A stretch of DNA of 64,000 nucleotides from Alviniconcha marisindica (Eukaryota > Mollusca > Gastropoda > Provannidae), in contig JABMCL010001864.1 in assembly GCA_018857735.1 (NCBI GenBank), forward strand, positions 298,501 to 362,500, read 5' to 3'. Position numbers and translations under genes: made by a program. Positions 57,601-64,000 of this stretch are shown here, one piece after another. Within the stretch, counting starts at the first letter, position 1; each line of letters opens with the position of its first letter. A model generated the notes under the pieces. That model saw only the letters and a list, made by a program, of their open reading frames with translations, was not told where the DNA came from and made no database searches.

Positions 57601-60024
57601 ACAAGGCTGCGCCTCCCACAAGTCAACAAATTCCCTCTGAAGCGAATGAAGTACCTAGTGATACCATCATCCATTTTTTCTTTCTTCCTCATCCACAGAA
57701 GAGCTCTCTGCTCTCAGCCAATCTGAGGCAAGGTTCACTGAATAGGGCTAATATTCCCAGAACATGTTGAGCAAAGCTTTTTGGACCCCGAATATAGCTA
57801 CATCGCAGTTTGACAAAGACCCCAAACTATATCCGCGAAGCAAAAGTTAGCCCAATTAAGAACCACCTATATTCGCCAAATACTCCCAACTATATTCGCC
57901 CAATTAAGAACGGGCTTAAGAAAGAGAAATGGTTAATTTTCATCTCAAAAATGCAAACTGCAATACTGATTTGGGGGCTGGCTGTGAGGGAGGTGCCTCT
58001 GGGTCTCCCCTCCCTGTCTTCAGCAAAGATCCATTCACCCACACTTTCCAAAGTCTCATTAATAAAAATTACAAAGGGCTAAAGATACTTTGATAAGTTA
58101 TTGTGGTCGTACTAGAAGGGCAATGGTTGCAGAACAAGTAGTGCCTGCTGGCATCAGGCTTCAGTTTTAGCTTCATGCCTTACCTAGTGCTTACTGAGAG
58201 TGAGAGACGAAGTGCTTAAGTTTCACTTTGATTACTGAATACAAAGACCCATCCCTCCACGTAAAACTGAAAGCTCTAGCCTTTGTAAAACATGTCATTT
58301 TTTCCATTCACCATATGCAGGTTTTTGTTTTACTTTTATATTCAGTGAAACGGCTCAGCACCCAGTTTGGTACTGGTAGCTGCAAATTGAAGATCGTTTT
58401 GAAGTTTAACCATGCTCCTATTTTTTACAGGGTGAGTAGGTGGGGAGAGGGAAATAGACTTAAAGTCACTTTAGCTCTTGTTCAAATCGGATTTTGTTCA
58501 GGTGTTTCCTCAGTTCTTGCTCATCCAGCCATTTGCTCATCCAGTCCCTCTTACCCGACAAGCCTCATCAAGTTCGTCCTGTGAGCTCAGAATCACCTGC
58601 AACAGACAAGACAGTGAACAAGTTTGTTACAATACAATTTTATGCATAAGCTGTTCTGCATGAGCAAGTTGCATGGCCATGATCAGTTTGGCATATAATA
58701 ATAATAATAATAGATAACTTTTGCATAGCACTATTCTCTGGTGTACCCACTCACTGCGTTTACAACATTCTCCAACATTTTCTAAGTTTCACAAACACAA
58801 TACATATAATTATTGTATATACTGCAGCTGAGCCATGCCCCCCTCCCCCCCATTAATATTTACGTGTATTATAGGGTTCAATATCCTCATCATAACAGTT
58901 TCACTACCATCTAGATCTACGTAGACTATCTTGGGTCAAAACCCCAGAACTGACTCTCCATAACATGGTTTCATCACCATCTTCGTAAACTATCACTACC
59001 ATCACCATTTATCTGCACTGTCAGTAGCAGATTCATTACACCATGGTAAGACAGTTATAGTTGAGAAAATTTGCAGAAAAGGCCTACAAAAACACCTGTG
59101 TCTGTGACTTAGATCATTTTGCTGTACACAACCACCATCACTTGTTGCAAAGATTAATATTCTGAGATCCATGAATAGTCTTCAGTTTTGCACATCATGA
59201 CAGCATGATACTGCCAGCTCTGACAATAATTTTTTTAAATTTTAAATGCATGGTTTCAGACCATTAGCTGAAATTCTCACCCCCCCCCCCCTTCGTCTGA
59301 AGTTGCTTTCAAACCATAGAACTTCTACTTTACAAGCATCACACAAGAGTACAACTACACGACTCAGATACCTGCCGAATCAGTGTACACTTATGTAGTT
59401 TGATTTTGTACTTCACATTTCTCTTTGTTTTTGCCAAGCACATAGTTGTGAGGCATTTATTCACGTAACAAGCACCCATCCTCTACACTTTCTGCCAGCA
59501 TAAAATGTGCTGTCTCCCATGGCAGTTTAGTGAATCAGACTTTTACTGAAGATTGGATGAATTTCATTTCACTGATGTGGCAACAGTATATTACTATATA
59601 TTCCATATATTTTGACCTTTTGCTTTGCAGCTGACTGAGATATGAAATATCATATTTCTACCTACACTCTCTCTCCACTTCTGTGATTATGGAACTAACC
59701 ACTAAAGCAGTGAGACTGAGAGGCATGAAAACAGGAAACATATAGTGATATACAGGCAAAGCAGCTGATTGTATTTTTTTAAAATTATCTAATGCAATTA
59801 ACTGTACACTAAGTTATACTTATAAAATATAATTAACAACAACAGGCACAGCTTAAGCCTTTCACATTATTGGTATCACTATCAGTACCTGAGGTTTTTG
59901 TCAACTGCTGAGTGAGATACACTCAGAGAGCAAACACATGACTACATATTAATTATTATGTACAATAGAACTCATAGGAGGTATGACATAATGTCATAAG
60001 TAAGACTCAGATAGAGAGAGAAAT

Positions 60025-60091
<67 letters not shown>

Positions 60092-61254
60092 CAAGGAAGG
60101 TTACATGTCAACCAAGCAAAGATTTGACAGAAAGAAGAACAAACAAAGAAAAAAGTATACTCTTGAAAGACTTACAAAGTCTTCATCATCCCAGTAGCGA
60201 ATATCCAGCTCTGCATCACCAATTTCACCATACATTGAACTCAGCTGGAAAAAACATAGAAAAGAATGCCCAATAAACAACAGTGAACATTTGTTAATCT
60301 CTAATGTCTACACCATGCCTACTGAAGTAAAACAAGGAAGAAAAACAAGAAGAAAAAAAACTATGAAAATTTGCTGCCCTGCTGCACCAGGTGAACACAG
60401 CACTGTTGATCTTCATTGTGTTAAAATGTTATTCTGCTTGGCACCTGATCATTTTTTTCTTCTCTTTTTGATTGCTAAATGGCTGTTTTATGAAATGTAT
60501 TTTAACAACCAAGTGAAGGTGGTCAGTGAGCGTTCGTGGTGTGCAACTCTTAAAAACAACAACAAACAAAACAAAAAAAACAGTTATAAAAAAAAACAAC
60601 TTTACATTACAAGGCAATAATCTGGGAGTATTGTCTTGTAAAGTCGTTCTTGTGTGTGTTTTTTTGATCAAATTTTGATAATTTTACATAATACTAATAA
60701 TAGTAAGCTGAGTAACTTTTGGTACCGAGGCCCACAGCCCGACAAGAATGTAAACAAAGCAACTTGGTCTTCAACACAATACACGTATATGATCACCAAG
60801 TGCATTAATTACCCCATTGGAGCATAAAATGCACTAAATCTAATATATTATACGCACGCACAGCTGTTATCATCAGTTCAAGCGCTGCCAAACGTGTCAG
60901 GTTTGCAATTTCCCATGCCAAGCTAAAAGTAAGATGGCGTCCTTTCAAAACAAATCCAAGCCAAAGCACAATTAGAGACTGTGGATTTGTGTCTCATCTG
61001 AAGCAAAACGCGGCGATCAACAACAGTCACACAGATCATGGTAACATACTTTGACATTTTCACTAACGCAAAATCCAAAATGAAACGAAAACTGGATTTT
61101 GCGGTTGGAAAGTTCTTTTTCGTGAGAACCAGCTGACCTACAATCTTACCATCAGCTCAACTGCTGTCCATTCCGCGCCAGGTCCGAGGAAAAATGGCTC
61201 AGGCTGTTCGGAATCTCGACGACCAACCAATCTTACGGTCACCACGAAGTTCAT
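42286..61254 (-). CDS. NBR1: NBR1: selective autophagy receptor, 19 coding exons
   Basis: Complete model of 1,517 codons (1,490 with the alternative end of exon 14). The family protein links ubiquitinated cargo to LC3/ATG8 on forming autophagosomes. Domains in order: PB1 (about 4-86) with the acidic YWDDEDF cluster; ZZ zinc finger (about 413-460; ligands Cys418, 421, 432, 435, 441, 444 and His452, 456); coiled coil with AKVQEKLAKREEKLKRMEAK; FW (NBR1) domain (about 551-662); a long acidic low-complexity region with LIR candidates at 1119-1122 and 1139-1142; an amphipathic helix near 1366-1395; and a C-terminal UBA (about 1468-1508, MGYF). Exons, high to low: 61254-61150, 60244-60176, 58596-58555, 56579-56113, 55778-55601, 54614-54408, 53901-53745, 53157-53085, 52360-52160, 51157-51005, 50212-50083, 49268-49154, 48782-48592, 47984-47630 (or 47711), 46674-46289, 45717-45219, 44780-44030, 43448-43325, 42636-42286. 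It is longer than human NBR1 (about 966 residues, from memory), mainly in the acidic region. Confidence 0.94.
43325..43448 (-). CDS. NBR1: NBR1 exon 18 (residues 1360-1401), amphipathic helix
   Basis: Encodes DPGQQLNQLMQSTMKAASHG then LQHLFQTTKDVIKTLQAET, an amphipathic helix in the position of the membrane-binding J segment of NBR1. Function is inferred from position. Confidence 0.9.
43585..43618. repeat. (GA)n microsatellite in NBR1 intron 17
   Basis: Short GA/GGGA tract. Nothing else is seen in 43449-44029. Confidence 0.9.
44030..44780 (-). CDS. NBR1: NBR1 exon 17 (residues 1110-1359), LIR region
   Basis: EDGEGYEILPDEFSSLSDDS then DDDFCIVMPDCFDTSKPLK: the second matches the vertebrate NBR1 LC3-binding motif EDYIIILPECFDLS in composition and flanks. 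The following 180 residues are Glu/Ala-rich with repeated AEDTEHQDGT units and end in an alanine run from a GCA/GCT repeat (44045-44075). Phase out 2. Confidence 0.93.
45219..45717 (-). CDS. NBR1: NBR1 exon 16 (residues 944-1109)
   Basis: Acidic, with REDEEEDAESCPELLFCDDF then VMCPP, and GLEDWLEMPVVGPSP. DDFVMCP resembles a LIR but ends the core in Cys. The strong GTGAGT donor at 45218 ends the exon; the frame beyond runs into a poly-C tract (45152-45174). Confidence 0.87.
46289..46674 (-). CDS. NBR1: NBR1 exon 15 (residues 815-943)
   Basis: Encodes a Pro-rich start (CVSPPPPWYDMVKPWTG), then RPRWMFSYLVEGDSEHEVTD and an acidic stretch. No domain is recognised; it lies between FW and the LIR region. 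Acceptor TTTCAG, donor GTGAGA; phase 1 in, 0 out. Confidence 0.85.
46995..47245 (+). mobile_element. tRNA-derived SINE in NBR1 intron 14
   Basis: A box GGGATAGCTCAGTTGGCAGA and B box GGTTTGATTCCC are correctly ordered and spaced. The tail includes CACATGTTAAAGATCCCAAG, the same short core as the 5S-like SINEs at 9.1 and 12.4 kb. It is not a functional tRNA: no matching acceptor stem closes. Confidence 0.8.
47630..47984 (-). CDS. NBR1: NBR1 exon 14 (residues 697-814), 3' end ambiguous
   Basis: Opens ELAESAEQAQEKELGRGEDG, then SLISFLNPVMMPQHLDQP and a Ser/Gly/Pro-rich stretch. Two donors give the phase needed by exon 15: TTTG|GTTATC at 47630 and TTTG|GTAGGC at 47711. The second is the better splice site; the first keeps 27 more codons of coding-like sequence. 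The frame reaches a stop just beyond, at 47586. Confidence 0.75.
48592..48782 (-). CDS. NBR1: NBR1 exon 13 (residues 633-696), FW domain part 3
   Basis: Starts GDYESHWRLNSKGQVFGHTV, the final FW strand with Trp639. It continues with linker sequence to a GTAAGG donor. Phase 1 in, 0 out. Confidence 0.95.
49154..49268 (-). CDS. NBR1: NBR1 exon 12 (residues 595-632), FW domain part 2
   Basis: Encodes LELVQTNMPAKQTVEPVGPV then QPGKETTITVHLVVPSEQ. Length fits the FW core without a missing exon, but the tryptophan usually present in this strand is absent. Confidence 0.92.
49290..49940. repeat. 35-60-bp tandem array in NBR1 intron 11
   Basis: More than fifteen units of AGGTCATCCATGGCAGTAGG then ACACCACACACATAC, with variants. 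It begins 25 bases beyond the exon 12 acceptor. An open plus-strand frame through it is a repeat artefact. Confidence 0.9.
50083..50212 (-). CDS. NBR1: NBR1 exon 11 (residues 551-594), FW domain part 1
   Basis: Encodes ELSAEFVKDETIPDGTIVSP then GQQLEKSWVMRNNGTLTWP, with Trp579 and Trp589 of the FW fold. Acceptor TTTCAG, donor GTAAGA. Confidence 0.94.
50365..50470 (-). pseudogene. partial duplicate of NBR1 exon 10 acceptor side
   Basis: The minus strand reads ATGAAGCCGGTCTTCTCACC then TGGCAG|GGAAGC, matching the true ATAAAGCCAGTGTTCTCTCC, TGGCAG|GAAAGC at exon 10. Beyond the acceptor, REAAVMKNSLSRM parallels RKADVDRLNRM, and then similarity stops. It is probably not spliced, but the acceptor looks intact. 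Confidence 0.75.
50630..50935. repeat. 33-bp tandem array in NBR1 intron 10 with donor-like units
   Basis: Nine to ten units, GTGAATGCATTTGTCCGGCC then ACCCTCTCACCCT. On the minus strand, seven units carry an exact GTGAG or GTAAG preceded by AGG, ATG or GTG, the form of a 5' splice site. Located 70 bases beyond the true exon 10 donor. Confidence 0.9.
51005..51157 (-). CDS. NBR1: NBR1 exon 10 (residues 500-550), coiled coil
   Basis: Encodes KADVDRLNRMALRLKVKEAK and on to LELENPIIGTAYG, a coiled coil of the CC1 kind. The acceptor side is duplicated 0.7 kb into the next intron (50365-50470), and the donor resembles the 33-bp array at 50630-50935. Confidence 0.92.
51240..51800. repeat. 130-150-bp diverged tandem array in NBR1 intron 9
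   Basis: Four units with TGCAGTTCYTTRTATTYAYN, GGCTTCTGGCTC, CACCTCAAATCTGCTGCAAC and a TGTGTGT run. The array starts about 85 bases beyond the exon 10 acceptor. Confidence 0.85.
52160..52360 (-). CDS. NBR1: NBR1 exon 9 (residues 433-499), ZZ finger part 2
   Basis: Encodes GNCTNYDLCEVCENIYPPVH, supplying Cys435, 441, 444 and His452, 456, followed by a charged segment ending MSKEERRKE. Acceptor CCCAG, donor GTGAGT. Confidence 0.95.
53085..53157 (-). CDS. NBR1: NBR1 exon 8 (residues 409-432), ZZ finger part 1
   Basis: Encodes HERIICDCCDETIVGPRFKC, the first half of a ZZ zinc finger with Cys418, Cys421 and Cys432. Phase 1 in, 2 out. Confidence 0.95.
53745..53901 (-). CDS. NBR1: NBR1 exon 7 (residues 357-408)
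   Basis: Predicted helical VKSELRREIVKDVTRKTVRQ, then VVEGVWKLQ, leading into the zinc finger. Phase out 1. Confidence 0.88.
54408..54614 (-). CDS. NBR1: NBR1 exon 6 (residues 288-356)
   Basis: A Ser/Lys/Gln-rich linker (VPRSSIQAPKKPEGKDPSSA) followed by DALTQEIFYVHMAK. Acceptor ATTCAG, donor GTGAGG; phase 0 at both ends. No domain recognised. Confidence 0.85.
55601..55778 (-). CDS. NBR1: NBR1 exon 5 (residues 228-287)
   Basis: The acceptor at 55779 has a long pyrimidine tract (GTTTTGTTTTTTCTGTCTCAG-type), so it is preferred. An in-frame alternative acceptor (ATATTTTCAG) at 55713 would remove 22 residues containing CVKCC. The rest is an acidic linker, MAETGEVAPKSGRDAETG. No domain recognised; phase out 0. 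Confidence 0.75.
56113..56579 (-). CDS. NBR1: NBR1 exon 4 (residues 73-227)
   Basis: Opens with IAEEKGILQIYVR, the last PB1 strand, then a Pro/Ala/Glu-rich linker with no recognised domain (DEAFTPDRPERG, EDTAVDFIPDDSS). Phase out 2. The linker is presumably disordered. Confidence 0.9.
57215..57322 (+). mobile_element. tRNA-like SINE head, disrupted
   Basis: CAGCTCAGTTGGTTAGACTT (A-box like) and GAGGGTTTGATCCTGG (B-box like) are separated by an expanded loop with CTAGAGCTAGAGCTAGA. The element at 57323-57916 begins immediately after. Confidence 0.5.
57323..57916. mobile_element. PIF/Harbinger-like MITE with TAA target duplication
   Basis: The ends AGCCTGTTCTTAACTGGGCG (57323) and the complement of CGCCCAATTAAGAACGGGCT (to 57916) are inverted repeats with two mismatches in 20 bases. 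Flanking TAA at 57320-57322 and 57917-57919 fits the three-base target site of PIF/Harbinger elements. Further GCGAAYATAGTT words repeat inside both ends. Lies in NBR1 intron 3 (56580-58554); no transposase. Confidence 0.8.
58555..58596 (-). CDS. NBR1: NBR1 exon 3 (residues 59-72), PB1
   Basis: A 42-base exon encoding VILSSQDELDEACR, the continuation of PB1 after the acidic cluster. Acceptor TTGCAG, donor GTAAGA; phase 0. Confidence 0.92.
60012..60090. repeat. (GA)n microsatellite in NBR1 intron 2
   Basis: GA tract with two interruptions, 85 bases from the exon 2 donor. The rest of intron 2 (58.6-60.1 kb) shows only an (AAT)n at 58697-58711 and poly-C runs near 58850 and 59280. Confidence 0.95.
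60176..60244 (-). CDS. NBR1: NBR1 exon 2 (residues 36-58), PB1 acidic cluster
   Basis: Encodes LSSMYGEIGDAELDIRYWDD then EDF; Asp54-Asp55-Glu56-Asp57 form the acidic OPCA-type cluster. Acceptor TTCCAG, donor GTAAGT; phase 0. Confidence 0.94.
61150..61254 (-). CDS. NBR1: NBR1 exon 1 (residues 1-35), start of PB1
   Basis: The ATG at 61254 sits in a strong start context (GTCACCATGA). Encodes MNFVVTVRLVGRRDSEQPEP, the first PB1 strand with its basic residues. Donor GTAAGA; phase 0. Confidence 0.93.
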
Positions 61255-61992
61255 GGTGACTTACTGTCTTCAAAAATCAACTTCAACAACGATATTTTTT
61301 GTGGTCAACCCAGGGCTTCGCAGCTCGTCTCTCGGATTACAGCATTCGGGACATCAAAACAATCCTGTGTACCACCCTCAATGAATGCGCATACAAGTAG
61401 TTCTAGGCAAATACCCTTTATGTTCAAGTTGAAACCACAGAATCTCCAATGTATACTTCCTTCGTGACTAGAATATTCTCTTTCATTGCATGGGTGTTAT
61501 GAACAAGCTTAACAAACTTCTTCAATTGAAATATATCAGAATGATACATCTTCATTGTATCACTACGCAATTACTTGGAGGCTATTTTTAGCTCGTGACG
61601 TGGAGACGAGGTACACGGCAAACACGGATGGAACACATGATCATGACTTGGTCAGTTGCTGACTGACGTTGCAATAATGAAACTTTCTGTATGGCTAAAG
61701 ACCGAAAAACATTGCGCCAGTTTGCTCAAAACACAATTATTATTTTAATTTTAAAGCCAACGCGTAGAAGGCTTAACTAGTCGAATTCTCAGTCTAGTAT
61801 TTTCGGTTTCCCTTGCGACATTTCGACTTTGCCCTTCTTCGGGAATTTAATCGGACGTCGCCGACGGTCCTTTCGGAGCACAGGCACTCACAAAAAACAA
61901 ACACAAAACAAACAAAATCCAAACACATAAAAGGTTCAAAAGAACCGTTTTATTGGGACAAAAACACAACATCTGCAAGTGAATTTTTCACT

Positions 61993-62282
61993 CGGGGTCA
62001 GTAATCCACTTTAATCATGCTACAACTTGAAACGACACTTTACAGTTAAACGACGAAAAATGAGAGGAAAAGCTAAATCACTTATCTGTTTTTGGTTGAG
62101 CTATGTCCGCTTTTCTTGTCCAGTGCTTGGAAGAATGAACATCAGTGAAGTCAGTTCAGTCATAGCTCAACCAAGACTAAGTGATTTAGCTTTTCATCTC
62201 ATTTTTCATCGTTTTTCAATCACCGTTTAACCGCTGTTGTTAAGTGTCGTTTAGTTGTAGCTTAATAAAAGTGATTACCCCG
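61993..62282. mobile_element. fold-back MITE with about 110-bp inverted arms
   Basis: The left arm has CTACAACTTGAAACGACACT, AAAAATGAGAGGAAAAGCTA and AATCACTT..GGTTGAGCTATG. The right arm carries the same words in reverse complement, ending GTGATTACCCCG. Most of its 290 bases are arm. No target duplication could be fixed. Confidence 0.75.
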
Positions 62283-62438
62283 AAAATGTGCAGATTGTGC
62301 CTTTATCCGAATAAATAGTCCAGTTTTGACCCTTTTATGTGTTTGGATCTTGTTTTAGACCGCTAGCAGTCATTCTTGTTTCAGATTGTTTCAAAACAAA
62401 CAAAAACAAAACAATAATAATTAAAAACAAAACAACTT

Positions 62439-62492
62439 GACACACACGTACATACACACACACGCACGACACACACACACACACACGACACT

Positions 62493-62552
<60 letters not shown>
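62439..62552. repeat. (CA)n microsatellite
   Basis: CA tract of about 110 bases with a few interruptions, followed by (CAA)n. Confidence 0.97.
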
Positions 62553-62553
<1 letters not shown>

Positions 62554-63221
62554 CAACAACAACAACAACAAACCAAAACAACCACAACCACAACCACACA
62601 AGGACACTGAAACAAACAACACACACTGACTTGACTGAAACAACAGAACAACTGATAACCAAGACAGTGAAAAGAGAACGAGTGTTATCGAGCTAGAACA
62701 CTAAGTGATTACGTACGTCCTCACTCACCGAGTAGCGTTGCCTGCGAACTGATCAGTGGAGCATCAATGTCAACAGCATCATAAACAGATTCGCCGAACG
62801 AAACATCATCTGTCCCGAGCAACGCAGGTTCGGAAAGGCCGGTCACTCAGTTGTCGTGTGAGAACCATGCTGATTGGCGGGCCGGCTCCGAATCACTGAC
62901 GATGCGTCACTGACCCACGATCAGTGCGGACAGACCTGACCATGGACTTCTCAAAAGCCTTCGATAACATCAAAGCGGTGTCAGTGTTGCAGGCTGTGAG
63001 TTTCAAGTGTCAGACAGCGGGACCCGGCCTGGCCGGGGTTAGCTGGGTGCACTGGGACTTTTTCGGGGCCAGGACTGACCACTCAGCAGTCTCTTTTGTG
63101 AGTAATACACTATGGGCTGGACAACAGGAAGCTGACGTGAGGGTAATACTAGACGTTAGTACACGTCTGTGTAAATTTAGGTGTCTAGGAAAGAACTGAC
63201 GTGTCTTTTTTGTTGATCAGT

Positions 63222-63404
<183 letters not shown>

Positions 63405-64000
63405 CGGACAACATGCATTTTGGCAATTGTCTTTGAAATGCCGTATTTCAAGAACTATTATCGATACGCTCCTACTGTTTTTCTTCTCGTGTATAGCAAG
63501 GACTTTTACTGAGCAAAGTTTCAGGTTTGTATCTTTCACAGTTTTTTTCAGATGCAGACGTTTTAAGGGAGTCACCCTCAATATCCCTCCTTTTTCCATC
63601 GTGCAAGTCAAAGATTTTCTGAAAGTCAGCATAGAATATTTTTTAAAGTAACCAATGTTGCTGCCTGAAAACAATTAGTGTGACGTTTTGTGGTTGATTC
63701 TACCCAGAAAATAAGTTCAGTTCAGGGGTGTCAGCTCGTTCGTTTTGGTTCCCGACTGCAAGCCCTCAGAAATCTCCATTGCAGTTTGCGACAAGGAAAT
63801 GGTTATTTGTGGCTATATTCAGCACCTTGTGATTCTGGTACTGTTGACAGAACATGGCTTATTTTTGCTCTGTGAACTGTCCATAACATGTAGTTTCAGT
63901 TGTGATATTGCATTGTATGGAATATAGTTGCTTTAGTCAGAGAAATGCAGAGCTCTAAACTTGGGGAAATAGTAGTAAGTGACAACATGCATTTTGGCAA

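Noticed and set aside
62924..63199. possible first exon of a plus-strand gene upstream of NBR1
   Set aside because: Short, no start context or family resemblance, and no matching downstream exon in the window.
63405..64000. possible terminal repeat from the 20-base match at about 63408 and the window end
   Set aside because: Too short to judge, and the second copy is cut by the window edge.

Overview
The window is animal nuclear DNA: intron-rich, about 40% GC by eye, and full of microsatellites, short tandem arrays, SINEs and small DNA transposons. The SINE types (tRNA-like and 5S rRNA-like heads, with a tail around GTTAAAGATC..CATGTCAGAG) and the protein relationships point to a lophotrochozoan, most likely a gastropod mollusc. 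The species cannot be named from this sequence.

Two complete protein-coding genes could be built exon by exon, both on the minus strand. (1) CASD1, sialic-acid (N-acetylneuraminate) 9-O-acetyltransferase, has its ATG at 34344 and stop at 6508, 21 coding exons and 810 codons. (2) NBR1, a selective-autophagy receptor with PB1, ZZ, FW, LIR and UBA regions, has its ATG at 61254 and stop at 42286, 19 coding exons and about 1,490-1,517 codons. Every junction uses GT..AG and the reading phase carries through all exons of both genes. The two genes act in different pathways (Golgi sialic-acid modification and cargo delivery to autophagosomes), and nothing here suggests co-regulation beyond their shared direction.

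Layout: 1-4.8 kb, intergenic with tandem repeats; 4.8-6.5 kb, probable CASD1 3' UTR holding a degenerate array that copies the end of the CASD1 coding region; 6.5-34.3 kb, CASD1; 34.3-39.2 kb, intergenic with a broken LINE, a tRNA-like SINE and a 45-bp tandem array made from the SINE end; 39.2-42.3 kb, probable NBR1 3' UTR; 42.3-61.3 kb, NBR1; 61.3-64 kb, upstream DNA with a fold-back element and long CA/GT tracts.

The most unusual signal is that several tandem arrays appear to have been seeded from exon edges of the host genes. These are the CASD1 stop-codon region, the acceptor of CASD1 exon 19, the donors of CASD1 exons 13 and 14, and both edges of NBR1 exon 10. The intronic cases leave series of extra splice-site copies next to the real ones. 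A second theme is SINE 3' ends growing into satellite-like arrays at 9.2 kb and 36.9 kb. No prokaryotic features, CRISPR arrays or intact autonomous transposons were seen.
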